64,000 nt of DNA from positions 248,001 to 312,000 of the forward strand of contig NZ_BAABHY010000005.1 of assembly GCF_039542345.1 (NCBI RefSeq), written 5' to 3'. A program made the translations under genes and the position numbers. How positions within the stretch are numbered: position 1 is the first letter of the stretch; every line of letters starts with the position of its first letter. Source of the DNA: Orbus sasakiae (GTDB lineage: Bacteria > Pseudomonadota > Gammaproteobacteria > Enterobacterales > Orbaceae). The notes under the pieces were generated by a model, which had not been told where the DNA came from, searched no databases, and worked only from the letters and a program-made list of their open reading frames with translations. Positions 25,430-35,409 of this stretch are shown one piece after another.

Positions 25430-28400
25430 ATGTCTGATCCTAAATTTATCCATTTGCACGTTCACAGCGATTTTTCAATGATTGATGGTGTGGCTAAAAC
25501 AGGCGTTTTAGTTAAACAAGCCGCATCACTGGATATGCCAGCCCTCGCGATAACGGATTTTACTAATCTGTGTGGCTTAGTGAAATTTTATGGCAGCGCT
25601 TTATCTAAAGGCGTAAAACCTATCATTGGTGCCGATCTCAAAATTCGTTATGCTGAACTTGAAGACTTCTACGATATTACGGTATTAGCGGCAAATAATG
25701 AGGGATATCAGAATTTAACCTTGTTAATTTCTAAAGCTTACCAGCGTGGTTATGTGGGTGATGGTCCGATTGTCGATAAAGAGTGGTTGATTGAACATAA
25801 GGCCGGCTTAATTATTTTAGCCAGTTACCGCAGTGATATCGGTATTGGTTTAATTCGTAATAACCCTGTGATTGTGAATGACGCTATTGAATTTTATCAA
25901 ACTTACTTCACTGATTGCTGTTATCTAGAACTGATTCGAACTGGCCGTGAAAATGAAGCTTTTTTTATTACCCAGGCACTTAAACTTGCAGAACAATATC
26001 AGTTGCCTGTTGTGGCGACCAATGATGTTAAATTCTTATCTGCCACTGATTTTGAGGCGCATGAAATACGCGTTGCAATTCATGATGGTGACACGCTTGA
26101 TGATCCTAAGCGGCCTAAAAAATATACCGCACAACAGTATTTCCGTAGTGAAGCAGAAATGTGTGAGTTATTTTCTGACATTCCAGAGGCATTAGCCAAT
26201 AGTGTTGAAATTGCTAAACGTTGTAATGTGTCAATTCGTTTAGGTGAATATTTCCTACCACAGTTCCCCACTGGCGATATGTCAACCGAAGACTTTTTAG
26301 TTCATAAATCGAAAATTGGTTTGGAAGAAAGGCTTGAGTTTTTGTTTCCCGATCCGCAAGTGCGTCAAGTTAAACGGGTTGAATATGATGAACGCTTGGA
26401 TATTGAACTTGGCGTTATTAACCAAATGGGATTCCCAGGTTACTTTTTGATCGTAATGGAATTTATTCAATGGTCAAAAGATAATGCGGTACCCGTTGGT
26501 CCAGGTAGGGGGTCGGGGGCAGGCTCACTTGTTGCATACGCGTTAAAAATTACCGATTTAGATCCATTAGAATTTGATCTCCTTTTTGAACGGTTCTTAA
26601 ATCCAGAACGTGTATCGATGCCCGACTTTGATGTCGATTTTTGTATGGATAAACGGGATTTAGTTATTGATCATGTTGCGGAAATGTATGGACGCGATGC
26701 TGTATCACAAATTATTACATTCGGTACAATGGCCGCAAAAGCGGTAATCCGTGACGTTGGGCGAGTGCTCGGTCATCCTTATGGTTTTGTTGATCGTATT
26801 TCTAAATTGATTCCCCCAGATCCTGGTATGACATTAGCAAAAGCCTTTGAAGTTGAGCCGCAACTGCAAGAACTTTATGATCATAATGAAGATGTTAAAG
26901 GCTTAATTGATATTGCTCGTCAGTTAGAAGGGGTGACGCGTAATGCTGGTAAACATGCTGGTGGCGTGGTGATTTCACCAACCAAAATTACCGATTTTGC
27001 TCCTATTTATTGCGATTCAGAGGGGCATCACCCTGTCACCCAGTTTGATAAAAATGATGTTGAATATGCGGGGTTAGTGAAGTTTGACTTCCTTGGTCTA
27101 CGGACATTGACGATTATTGACTGGGCAATAGAGATGATTAATGCTCGGATGCAACGTGAAGGTAAAGAATCGGTTGATATTACGCGTATTCCACTTGATG
27201 ACGCGTTATCATTCGAATTACTGTTGCGCGCTGAAACAACGGCCGTATTCCAGCTTGAATCACGAGGCATGAAAGACCTTATTCGTCGCTTAAAGCCCGA
27301 CTGCTTTGAGGATATGATCGCGTTAGTTGCCTTGTTTCGTCCAGGGCCTTTACAATCCGGGATGGTGGACAACTTTATTGACCGAAAACATGGTCGTGAA
27401 GAGGTCTCATATCCCGATATTCAATATCAACATGAATCGTTAAAACCAATTTTAGAACCGACTTATGGCATTATTCTTTACCAAGAACAGGTGATGCAAA
27501 TTGCACAAACCTTAGCGGGTTATACCTTGGGGGGGGCAGACTTACTGCGTCGCGCAATGGGTAAAAAGAAACCTGAAGAAATGGCAAAGCAGCGTTCGGT
27601 GTTTAAAGAGGGGGCTGAACGATGCGGTGTTGATGGTGAGTTGTCGATGAAAATCTTCGACTTAGTAGAAAAATTTGCAGGTTATGGTTTTAACAAATCT
27701 CACTCAGCAGCCTATGCATTAGTTTCTTACCAAACGTTGTGGTTAAAAACACATTTTCCGGCTGAATTTATGGCAGCTGTAATGACGGCTGATATGGATA
27801 ATACCGACAAAATCGTGGGGTTAGTTGATGAATGTTTAAGAATGGGGATTAAAGTTAATCCACCGGATATCAACAGTGGTTTATATCACTTCCATGTTAA
27901 TGAAAAAGGTGAAATCGTTTACGGTATCGGTGCGATTAAAGGTGTAGGTGAAGGGCCGATAGAAGCAATTGTTGAAGCGCGCAATAGCCAAGGTAAAAAT
28001 GGATTTTTTAAAAATATTTTTGAACTTTGTGCCAAAACCGATATCAAAAAGCTTAATAGACGTGTTCTTGAAAAACTGACGATGGCAGGGGCATTTGATA
28101 AGCTAGGCCCCCATCGGGCGGCTATTTTGCATAGTATTAGTGATGCAATGCAAGCGGCCGATCAACACAGCAAAGCTCGTGATATCGGTCAAGAAGATAT
28201 GTTTGGGGTGCTTGCCGAAGAGCCGGAACAAGTCGAATATGCGTATGCTAACGTAGCGGAATTACCTGAACAAGTGATTCTTGATGGTGAACGTGAAGCT
28301 TTAGGATTATATTTAACCGGTCATCCGGTAACACAATACCTAAAAGAATTGGGGCGATATACTAATGGTGCGCGTATTAGTGAAGCTAACCCAACGGGAT

Positions 28401-28915
28401 GGGGTAAAATGGCGACCTTTGCTGGCTTAGTCATCGCCGCAAGAATCCGTTTAACTAAAAAAGGTAATCGAATCGGATTATTTACATTAGATGATCGGTC
28501 GGGTCGTATTGAAGTGATTGCTTTTGGCGAAACATTAGAAAAATTTGAACATTTATTAGTACAAGATAAGATATTAATTGTATCAGGGCAAGTGAGTGTG
28601 GACGATTTTAATGGTGGATTTAAAATGTCGGCCAGAGATATTATTGAATTAAGTGAGGCCCGTGAAAAGTATGTTAAAGGGCTTTGTGTTTCTTTACAGG
28701 AAGCCGATATTAATCGTCCATTTTTACAACAATTACAGCGTTCATTTGAGCCTTATCGTAATGGCAGTGTGCCAGTTAATCTTTATTATCAAACGGAGAG
28801 TGCGCGAGCAAGAATCCAGTTTGGTACGACCTGGCGAATCACACCTAATGATGAATTATTGATTAATTTAAAAAGATTGTTGGGTAATGAGCGTATTGAA
28901 CTTGAATTTGATTAA
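25430..28915 (+). CDS. dnaE: DNA polymerase III alpha subunit
   Basis: DnaE is the replicative polymerase subunit. At 1161 residues (E. coli 1160) it is full length. The PHP domain begins FIHLHVHSDFSMIDG. The catalytic aspartates are Asp401 and Asp403 in PDFDVDF. GPGRGSGAGSLVAYAL, the fingers-region FRPGPLQSGMVDNFI and the helix-hairpin-helix NKSHSAAYALVSYQ follow. An OB-fold (about 990-1070) and a C-terminal tau-binding region complete it. It is followed by accA as in E. coli, though after a 307-bp spacer. Confidence 0.98.
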   Translation: MSDPKFIHLHVHSDFSMIDGVAKTGVLVKQAASLDMPALAITDFTNLCGLVKFYGSALSKGVKPIIGADLKIRYAELEDFYDITVLAANNEGYQNLTLLISKAYQRGYVGDGPIVDKEWLIEHKAGLIILASYRSDIGIGLIRNNPVIVNDAIEFYQTYFTDCCYLELIRTGRENEAFFITQALKLAEQYQLPVVATNDVKFLSATDFEAHEIRVAIHDGDTLDDPKRPKKYTAQQYFRSEAEMCELFSDIPEALANSVEIAKRCNVSIRLGEYFLPQFPTGDMSTEDFLVHKSKIGLEERLEFLFPDPQVRQVKRVEYDERLDIELGVINQMGFPGYFLIVMEFIQWSKDNAVPVGPGRGSGAGSLVAYALKITDLDPLEFDLLFERFLNPERVSMPDFDVDFCMDKRDLVIDHVAEMYGRDAVSQIITFGTMAAKAVIRDVGRVLGHPYGFVDRISKLIPPDPGMTLAKAFEVEPQLQELYDHNEDVKGLIDIARQLEGVTRNAGKHAGGVVISPTKITDFAPIYCDSEGHHPVTQFDKNDVEYAGLVKFDFLGLRTLTIIDWAIEMINARMQREGKESVDITRIPLDDALSFELLLRAETTAVFQLESRGMKDLIRRLKPDCFEDMIALVALFRPGPLQSGMVDNFIDRKHGREEVSYPDIQYQHESLKPILEPTYGIILYQEQVMQIAQTLAGYTLGGADLLRRAMGKKKPEEMAKQRSVFKEGAERCGVDGELSMKIFDLVEKFAGYGFNKSHSAAYALVSYQTLWLKTHFPAEFMAAVMTADMDNTDKIVGLVDECLRMGIKVNPPDINSGLYHFHVNEKGEIVYGIGAIKGVGEGPIEAIVEARNSQGKNGFFKNIFELCAKTDIKKLNRRVLEKLTMAGAFDKLGPHRAAILHSISDAMQAADQHSKARDIGQEDMFGVLAEEPEQVEYAYANVAELPEQVILDGEREALGLYLTGHPVTQYLKELGRYTNGARISEANPTGWGKMATFAGLVIAARIRLTKKGNRIGLFTLDDRSGRIEVIAFGETLEKFEHLLVQDKILIVSGQVSVDDFNGGFKMSARDIIELSEAREKYVKGLCVSLQEADINRPFLQQLQRSFEPYRNGSVPVNLYYQTESARARIQFGTTWRITPNDELLINLKRLLGNERIELEFD

Positions 28916-29222
28916 GTTAAGGTTTTCTTAAGGTTGGTGCCGTACACTGATCACTAATGCATATACAGATTCGGCTATTAGATTCTTGATAAAATGGTAC
29001 TGCTAGCCGAATAAAGGTGAAATAAAATCAGCGACAAATCATGAAATTTGTGGCGCTTATTCCCTAATACATAGTAGAATTAGCGAAATTAACACTAAAA
29101 TTTAGTATAATGTGATTACTAAAGTTTATGAAACTTAATTGTTGTGTAGCGTAAGACAACAATAAAATGATTGATAATCTTGTTTGAAAAAACAAGATAA
29201 TAAGAGGCAATAGTTAATAGTT
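28916..29222. other. dnaE-accA spacer (307 bp), several inverted repeats
   Basis: There is no gene. An 8-bp perfect repeat TTCGGCTA (28970-28977) with TAGCCGAA (29004-29011) encloses 26 bases. A second stem pairs AGCG..CAAAT (29030-29039) with ATTTGTGGCGCT (29046-29057), bulged. A third pairs ATTGTTGT with ACAACAAT (about 29138-29163), and a fourth ATCTTGTTT with AACAAGAT (about 29177-29198). TATAAT at 29106-29111 could be an accA -10 element. The first two could form a structured RNA or the end of the dnaE message; no U-tract follows. Confidence 0.45.
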
Positions 29223-30182
29223 ATGAATAATTTCTTAGATTTTGAGAAACCGGTTGCTGAGTTAGAAGCCAAAATTGACTCATTAAAGAATATGGACTCA
29301 CAAGAAGTTCAATTGGATATTAATCTTGATGAAGAGATTAAACAGCTTAATAAAAAAAGCAAAGAGTTAACCAAAAAAATCTTCTCAAATTTAACACCAT
29401 GGCAAGTTGCACAATTGGCGCGTCATCCAAATCGGCCTTATACCCTTGATTATATCAAAGAAGTGTTTACTGACTTTGATGAATTACATGGTGATAGAGC
29501 TTATGCAGATGATAAGGCTATTGTCGGCGGTATTGCCCGTATTGATGAAAGACCCGTTGTGGTCATTGGTCATCAAAAAGGTCGTGAAACTAAAACGAAA
29601 ATTTATCGTAACTTTGGTATGCCTGCACCAGAAGGTTATCGTAAGGCATTACGTTTAATGCAATTAGCGGAACGTTTCCAGTTACCAATCATTACCTTTA
29701 TTGATACACCAGGTGCTTATCCGGGGATAGGTGCTGAAGAGCGCGGTCAATCAGAAGCTATCGCACGTAATTTACGTGAGATGTCACGCCTAAATGTTCC
29801 AACAATTTGTACGGTTATTGGTGAAGGTGGTTCTGGTGGTGCATTAGCATTAGGTGTTGGCGATAAAGTCAACATGCTGCAATACAGTACTTATTCTGTT
29901 ATTTCGCCAGAAGGGTGTGCCTCTATTTTATGGAAAAGTGCAGATAAAGCACCATTAGCTGCCGAAGCCATGAATATGACGGCTGAAAAGCTATTAAAAT
30001 TGAATCTGATTGATGCGATTATTCCTGAACCATTAGGTGGCGCTCATCGTGACTATACTGCGATTGCGTCGTCATTGAAAAAACAACTTATTGATGATCT
30101 TGATGAGTTAGAAGATATGGATCGTTCCGTATTATTAGAAAGACGTTTCCAACGTTTAATGAATTATGGATATGTAAGGTAA
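29223..30182 (+). CDS. accA: Acetyl-CoA carboxylase carboxyltransferase subunit alpha
   Basis: With AccD this subunit transfers carboxyl from biotin to acetyl-CoA to give malonyl-CoA, the first step of fatty-acid synthesis. At 319 residues it matches E. coli. It starts MNNFLDFEKPVAELEAKIDSL, has the crotonase-like core with GAYPGIGAEERGQSEAIARN and GEGGSGGALALGVGD, and ends RRFQRLMNYG. It is followed 15 bases later by dgkA. Confidence 0.98.
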   Translation: MNNFLDFEKPVAELEAKIDSLKNMDSQEVQLDINLDEEIKQLNKKSKELTKKIFSNLTPWQVAQLARHPNRPYTLDYIKEVFTDFDELHGDRAYADDKAIVGGIARIDERPVVVIGHQKGRETKTKIYRNFGMPAPEGYRKALRLMQLAERFQLPIITFIDTPGAYPGIGAEERGQSEAIARNLREMSRLNVPTICTVIGEGGSGGALALGVGDKVNMLQYSTYSVISPEGCASILWKSADKAPLAAEAMNMTAEKLLKLNLIDAIIPEPLGGAHRDYTAIASSLKKQLIDDLDELEDMDRSVLLERRFQRLMNYGYVR

Positions 30183-30197
30183 ACAATAGGCATTTTT

Positions 30198-30572
30198 ATG
30201 ACAAAGGCTAAGGGGTTTCGTCGCGTCATTAATGCTGGGAAATATTCCATTCAGGGATTGAAATCAGCATTTTTAAATGAAACTGCGTTTAGGCAAGAAG
30301 TGTTTTTGCTAATTGCTGCATATATTGTTGTGATGTTGATCGATTTTTCAATCTATGAACGTATACTGCTTGTTGGTTCAGTCGGGTTTGTTATGATTGT
30401 TGAATTACTTAATAGTGCGATCGAATGTATCGTTGATCGCATTGGCACAGAGCGGCATGAGTTATCGGGTAGGGCTAAAGATTATGGTTCTGCCGCAGTT
30501 TTCTTATCCGTTTTACTGGCTGTTATTTTGTGGATTTATCTATTTGCTTGCCACTTCTTCCCTGAAGTGTAA
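30198..30572 (+). CDS. dgkA: Diacylglycerol kinase
   Basis: DgkA phosphorylates diacylglycerol to phosphatidate in the inner membrane, recycling lipid left by osmoregulated glucan and lipid A modification. It has 124 residues (E. coli 122), three membrane helices, and the catalytic motif VELLNSAIECIVDRIG with the conserved glutamates. The N-terminal amphipathic helix and the ETAFRQE motif are present. It lies 15 bases after accA. Its TAA stop touches the qseC stop codon with no base between. Confidence 0.96.
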   Translation: MTKAKGFRRVINAGKYSIQGLKSAFLNETAFRQEVFLLIAAYIVVMLIDFSIYERILLVGSVGFVMIVELLNSAIECIVDRIGTERHELSGRAKDYGSAAVFLSVLLAVILWIYLFACHFFPEV

Positions 30573-31931
30573 TTAATAATTCAGCGTCACAACAAAGCCA
30601 CCTTGTGGCTGGTTGTCAAAACTGACTGTAATTTTATGTAATTCAGCCACTTTTTTAACAATTGATAAACCCAGACCACTTCCTTTCTCTTTTTGACCAG
30701 CTGGGCGATAAAAACGTTCGCCCAAGCGGGCTAATATATCCGCATCTACCCCTGGTCCGTTATCTGAAAAAACAATCATGTGTTGTTTAATTGTAATCGT
30801 GATACGTGAGTCATGAGGTATATAACGTATTGCATTATTAATTAAATTACGCACTAAAATAGACAATAATAAAGGATGGCCAACAATGATTTGATGAGCC
30901 GCTAGCTCATCGATTTGTATTGTGATCTGTTTTTGTTGTGCAAGAGGACTGAGTTCGTCGACAACGTGATGAATGAGCTCTAACCAACGAATATCTTGTA
31001 ATTCATCTTGAATTTCCAGTGAATCTAGGCGTGATAACGTTAAGAGCTGATCAACTAAATGTGTGGTGCGATCAATACCAATAATTAAGTTATTCAATGC
31101 ACGTTGTTGGCTGACGGGATCATCACTTGAAAGTTGTGCAACTTCTGTTTGTACACGCAGTGCAGCTAGTGGTGTACGCAGTTCATGAGCCGCATCGGAA
31201 ATAAATTGCCTTTCATGAGTTATCATTGATGAAATACGACTAAACAGTTTATTTAATGCTTGAATAAACGGTTGTATCTCTTTTGCGATGCCTTGCATTC
31301 CAATCGTCGTATCCTCATCCGGTTTACGATTCGCTATTTTATTGGCTAAGACTTTAATGGGTTGGAAACTGCGACCAATAAATAGTACGATAAAGATCGT
31401 TGTAATGATAAAGATGATTAACCAAGTAATCGCTTGCTTAAAAATTAAATCAATTAATATATTACGTTGATAATTGAGTTTTTGTCCTACTGCAATAATG
31501 GTACGATTGTCATTACTGAGCAACCATAATATCCGCCATTTACCCTGTTCATTAATCATTGCTCGGTGCTTTTGTGTCGGGAAAAATCCTCCATAGAAAT
31601 AGAATTTCCGACCTTCTTCACCATCATTTAGGATCATTTCACCTTGTCGGTTAAAGATAGCAAACGCGAGGGCGTCATCATCATAATCTAATGCTTTGAT
31701 ATCATCATCTTTAATTTTGGGGAATTTCACATAGCTTGTTTGTGGCGTCATAGAGCTATGAATATTTAGCGTAGCAAGGCGCTTAGCAAATAATAACTGT
31801 TGGCTATCAAATACCTGTTTTAATGAACTTTTTACTTCAAAATAAGACAGGCACGTGGTGATCAAGCAAGCCAGAAATAGCATACCGGTAATAAAAAGAA
31901 TAAGCTTTACACGCAAGCTTGGTGAGCGCAT
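30573..31931 (-). CDS. qseC: Sensor histidine kinase QseC
   Basis: This inner-membrane sensor kinase phosphorylates QseB. It has 452 residues (E. coli 449). A first membrane segment (about 9-28) leads to a periplasmic sensor loop with an acidic YDDDALAFAIFNRQGEMIL region. A second segment (about 165-185), a HAMP region and the H-box ISDAAHELRTPLAALR follow. The ATPase domain has the N-box LVRNLINNAIRYIP, DNGPGV and GSGLGLSIVKK. It overlaps the qseB stop by one base. In E. coli QseC is described as responding to adrenergic signals and autoinducer-3; whether that holds here is unknown. Confidence 0.92.
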   Translation of the reverse strand: MRSPSLRVKLILFITGMLFLACLITTCLSYFEVKSSLKQVFDSQQLLFAKRLATLNIHSSMTPQTSYVKFPKIKDDDIKALDYDDDALAFAIFNRQGEMILNDGEEGRKFYFYGGFFPTQKHRAMINEQGKWRILWLLSNDNRTIIAVGQKLNYQRNILIDLIFKQAITWLIIFIITTIFIVLFIGRSFQPIKVLANKIANRKPDEDTTIGMQGIAKEIQPFIQALNKLFSRISSMITHERQFISDAAHELRTPLAALRVQTEVAQLSSDDPVSQQRALNNLIIGIDRTTHLVDQLLTLSRLDSLEIQDELQDIRWLELIHHVVDELSPLAQQKQITIQIDELAAHQIIVGHPLLLSILVRNLINNAIRYIPHDSRITITIKQHMIVFSDNGPGVDADILARLGERFYRPAGQKEKGSGLGLSIVKKVAELHKITVSFDNQPQGGFVVTLNY

Positions 31932-32602
31932 TAACTGCTCTCCTTTTCCTGACTGAGTGCATAGCCTGCACCGTAAACCGTTTTAATGACGCTATTGCCG
32001 AGTTTTTTCCGTAAGTTGTGGATATAGACATCAACCGTATTACTAACTACATCGTCAGACCAACTGTATAATTTTTCTTGAATGAGATCACGTGATAGAA
32101 CCTTGTTGGCATTCAGTAAAAACAGTTCTAACAAACGCGTCTCTTTTGTTGTTAAAACAATAAGTTGTCCTGACTTTTTGACTTCTTGCGTCTCCGGATT
32201 ATAGCTAATATCAGCAAAAGTAAGTTCTGGCACAACTTTTTGATGACTACGGCGAATAAGGGCTTGTAGGCGCGCGGCGAGTTCCGAAAGGGCAAAGGGT
32301 TTACAAACATAATCATCAGCGCCAGACTGTAAGCCTGCTACGCGTTGCTCAATTGCATCTCGGGCGGTTAAAATCAATACTGGTGTGGTGTGACCTGCTT
32401 GACGCCAGCTTTTCAAAATGGCTAAACCATCTTTTTTGGGTAAAGTCAGATCTAACACAACGGCATCGTAAGGGGCAAGCGAAAGGGCGTTTTCACCCTC
32501 TTGCCCATCAGTAAACCAATCCAAGGTAAAACCTAATTTTTTTAGACCAATATTAATACCGTCACCAATTAAGGTGTCATCTTCAATAAGCAAAATTCTC
32601 AT
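31931..32602 (-). CDS. qseB: Response regulator QseB (OmpR family)
   Basis: This DNA-binding response regulator has 223 residues (E. coli 219). The receiver domain has the acidic pair EDD at 7-9, the phospho-acceptor Asp51 in VVLDLTLPKKDG, the switch threonine in ILTARD and the lysine in VCKPFALSEL. The winged-helix OmpR domain includes TTKETRLLELFLLNANKVLSRD and VDVYIHNLRKKLG. It is cotranscribed with qseC. The MATE gene ends only 68 bases upstream on the same strand, so it may share that transcript. Confidence 0.93.
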   Translation of the reverse strand: MRILLIEDDTLIGDGINIGLKKLGFTLDWFTDGQEGENALSLAPYDAVVLDLTLPKKDGLAILKSWRQAGHTTPVLILTARDAIEQRVAGLQSGADDYVCKPFALSELAARLQALIRRSHQKVVPELTFADISYNPETQEVKKSGQLIVLTTKETRLLELFLLNANKVLSRDLIQEKLYSWSDDVVSNTVDVYIHNLRKKLGNSVIKTVYGAGYALSQEKESS

Positions 32603-32670
32603 TAGGTTGACCTGTCATGTTCAATTAATATGGGTATTGTACAACATAAATATTAAAGCAATATTAAAAT

Positions 32671-34020
32671 TTAATGGTCAATATCAAGCCGTTTTGCTTC
32701 CCATTTACGTGATTTCCAGCGCCAAGCGTTGATAAGACCTCGCACCCATTCATCACAAGCAAAACCGATCCAAATACCTAATAATCCCATGCCCATGGTG
32801 ATTCCTAAAAAATAACCAATCGGGATCGCAATGCCCCACATACAGACTAATGCGGTATAAAACGGGAATTTGGCGTCGCCAGTTGCCCGTAACGCATTGA
32901 CCATCACGATATTTTGAGTTCGCCCGGGTTCAAGGAAAATCGATAGAACAAAAATTGGTAAAATTGTATTCACAACATTTAAGTCTTCAGTAAATGACGT
33001 AACAAGTGGTTCTCTGATTAGGAAAAATGTGATAACTACAAAAGCGGTAACAATCATACCAAGTCGTAAACTTTTGAAAGTGCGTTTATAGGCATCATCA
33101 AAACGTTTAGCGCCAACAAGGTGGCCAATCATAATTTCGTTACCAACACCAATTGCAATTGCAAAAAGCATCATAAAATAGGAAATCTGGAAAAAGATAG
33201 CTTGTGCCGCAAGGGCGGTTTCACCCATTAAACCAATAAACGCTGTCATCACCAGTACTTGGCCAGACCAAGAAAGGTTTTCGCCGGCAGAAGGTAAACC
33301 AATCTTAAAAATCTGTCGAAGAATCGTTTTACTCCAGTGAAAGAATAAAAAGATTTCGGCCTTAATTCGTAATCCATAAAACAGTAAACAAAAGAGTAAT
33401 GAAACACCAACAACACGGCCAATAACGGTTGACCAAGCAACCCCAACAAGCCCCATTTGCGGCATACCCCAAAATCCGTAAAGCACAATCATATTACCGA
33501 TAACGGTGATGACATTCATGATAAGCGATACATACATAGCAACTTTTGACTGGCCATAGACGCGTAAGCAAGAAGCCATAATGATGGCAATGGCTTCAAA
33601 AACTAAACATATTCCTAAAATATGAAAGTAGTCATAGCTCATCTCTAAAATTGAGCTTGGTGTATTCATCAAAATAAGGACTTGGTAGCCTAATACAGAG
33701 ATAAACACATAACATAAAATGCCTAGCACCAGATTAAATGAAATCGATAGGTGAATGGCTTTGCGGGCTAAGTCGCGATTACCTGCACCAAGATATTGTG
33801 CGACGACCACACTGCATCCGATACCAATAAAATTAAATATTGGAATAAAGATATCAAAAAATTGATTTCCTACCGTTGTCGCTGCCACCATTGACATGGA
33901 GACATGGCTAATCATGTACGTATTGATAAATAACGTTGCAAGATGCAGAAAAATATCAATAAAAATAGGCCAACTGAGCGAAAAAAGTGATTGATCGATA
34001 ACCGAACGATCTTGTTTCAT
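32671..34020 (-). CDS. MATE-family multidrug/metabolite efflux transporter
   Basis: This is a 449-residue inner-membrane protein with about twelve hydrophobic segments in two repeated halves. MATE hallmarks are LSWPIFIDIFLHLATLFINTYMI in the first helix and VVVAQYLGAGNRDLARKA after the second. The second half has the matching GNEIMIGHLVGAKRFDDAYK. MATE proteins expel cationic drugs or metabolites using Na+ or H+ gradients; the substrate here cannot be read from sequence. It is not clearly NorM or DinF. It lies directly upstream of qseBC on the same strand. Confidence 0.9.
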   Translation of the reverse strand: MKQDRSVIDQSLFSLSWPIFIDIFLHLATLFINTYMISHVSMSMVAATTVGNQFFDIFIPIFNFIGIGCSVVVAQYLGAGNRDLARKAIHLSISFNLVLGILCYVFISVLGYQVLILMNTPSSILEMSYDYFHILGICLVFEAIAIIMASCLRVYGQSKVAMYVSLIMNVITVIGNMIVLYGFWGMPQMGLVGVAWSTVIGRVVGVSLLFCLLFYGLRIKAEIFLFFHWSKTILRQIFKIGLPSAGENLSWSGQVLVMTAFIGLMGETALAAQAIFFQISYFMMLFAIAIGVGNEIMIGHLVGAKRFDDAYKRTFKSLRLGMIVTAFVVITFFLIREPLVTSFTEDLNVVNTILPIFVLSIFLEPGRTQNIVMVNALRATGDAKFPFYTALVCMWGIAIPIGYFLGITMGMGLLGIWIGFACDEWVRGLINAWRWKSRKWEAKRLDIDH

Positions 34021-34132
34021 AACATCCTACTTAACTAATTATATGTTAAAAATTTGGGGTGAATTATACTTGATTTAAATTGAGATACTACGGATTGTTA
34101 GATAAACAATATAAAAAAGCATGTAAAGCGTG

Positions 34133-34170
34133 ACCCTGTTTGTGATGTCGAGATATTATACAAACAGGGT
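34133..34170. other. Long-stem hairpin after aspC
   Basis: An 11-bp perfect inverted repeat (ACCCTGTTTGT 34133-34143, ACAAACAGGGT 34160-34170) with a 16-nt loop lies 14 bases past the aspC stop. Read on the minus strand it is not followed by a T-run. It is probably an aspC 3'-end structure. Confidence 0.6.
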
Positions 34171-34183
34171 AATGGGGATCAGA

Positions 34184-35377
34184 CTATGATAATACTTTAA
34201 CTATCGACTCACATAATAAAGACATATTATCAAGGGTCATTCCAGCCACATTTAATCGACCCGATTTCACGATGTAAATTCCATACTCGTTACGTAAGGC
34301 CATCACTTGTTGTTCAGTTAAGCCGCTAAATGAAAACATACCATTTTGTTTAGCAATAAAACTGAAGTCTTGATTTGCACCTTTATCCTGTAAGGTTTTT
34401 ACAAATAACTGACGCATGCGGTGTATTCGTTGGCGCATTGTGGTTAATTCATCGATCCACTCTTCTTTCATTTCTGGGTTGGTCAGAATATGAGCCACAA
34501 TATTTGCACCATGTGACGGTGGATTAGAATAATTGGCACGAATAATGGTTTTAACCTGACTAAATGCTCGATCAGCGATGTCAGCATTTTCCGCAATCAA
34601 CGTGAGAGCACCAACACGTTCATTGTAAAGCCCAAAGTTTTTTGAGTATGAACTTGCAATCAATAATTCAGGTTGGCTTTGCGCAAATAGACGAATACCA
34701 AACACGTCTTCCTCTAAGCCTTGTCCAAAACCTTGGTATGCTAAGTCAAAAACAGGCAACCAACCTTTTTGTTTGGCTAAGTCTGCGATAATTTGCCATT
34801 GTTCTGGTGTTGGATCTATTCCTGTTGGGTTGTGGCAGCAGCCATGAAATAGCACCGCCTCTCCTGCTGAAATTTGATTGAGATCTTCAATCAAAGCATC
34901 AAAATCGAGATCATGAGTTTGTGCATTATAGTAACGGTATTCTCTTACTTCGAGTCCTGCTGTTTGAAAAACACTTTGGTGATTTGGCCAAGTTGGGTTA
35001 CTGACCCAAATACGACGCACTTTGGTTCGACGGACTAAAAAATCAGCCATTACTCTTAATGCTCCAGTACCACCTGGGGTTTGAGCTGTTTTAACGCGTA
35101 GATCATTAATTAATGGGCTATCTTCGCCAAGAATCAGTTTTTGAGTAGCAAGGTTAAATTTAGCTAAGCCTTCAATTGGTAGATAAGCTTTGCTATGTTC
35201 ATTTTCTAATAAAAATGATTCTGCTTTCTTTACGCATGCTAAAATAGGCGTCACCATATTTTCATCTTTATAGATGCCGACACACAGATTAATTTTATTG
35301 ATGCGTTCATCGGCATTATATACATCAGCAAGACCTAAAATCGGGTCAGCGGGTGCTGCCGCTAAATTTTCAAACAT
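34184..35377 (-). CDS. aspC: Aspartate aminotransferase
   Basis: AspC is a PLP enzyme interconverting aspartate and oxaloacetate with glutamate and 2-oxoglutarate. At 397 residues (E. coli 396) it aligns throughout, from MFENLAAAPADPILGLADVY to NVAGMTLDNM. The PLP lysine is in SSYSKNFGLYNERVG, with the cofactor-binding FHGCCHNPTG and FDLAYQGFG. TyrB is the paralogue to consider, but the sequence is closer to AspC. It lies 32 bases after syd on the same strand. Confidence 0.95.
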   Translation of the reverse strand: MFENLAAAPADPILGLADVYNADERINKINLCVGIYKDENMVTPILACVKKAESFLLENEHSKAYLPIEGLAKFNLATQKLILGEDSPLINDLRVKTAQTPGGTGALRVMADFLVRRTKVRRIWVSNPTWPNHQSVFQTAGLEVREYRYYNAQTHDLDFDALIEDLNQISAGEAVLFHGCCHNPTGIDPTPEQWQIIADLAKQKGWLPVFDLAYQGFGQGLEEDVFGIRLFAQSQPELLIASSYSKNFGLYNERVGALTLIAENADIADRAFSQVKTIIRANYSNPPSHGANIVAHILTNPEMKEEWIDELTTMRQRIHRMRQLFVKTLQDKGANQDFSFIAKQNGMFSFSGLTEQQVMALRNEYGIYIVKSGRLNVAGMTLDNMSLLCESIVKVLS

Positions 35378-35409
35378 GGAATTTACTCACTCTAAAATTG
35401 AACTGAGCA

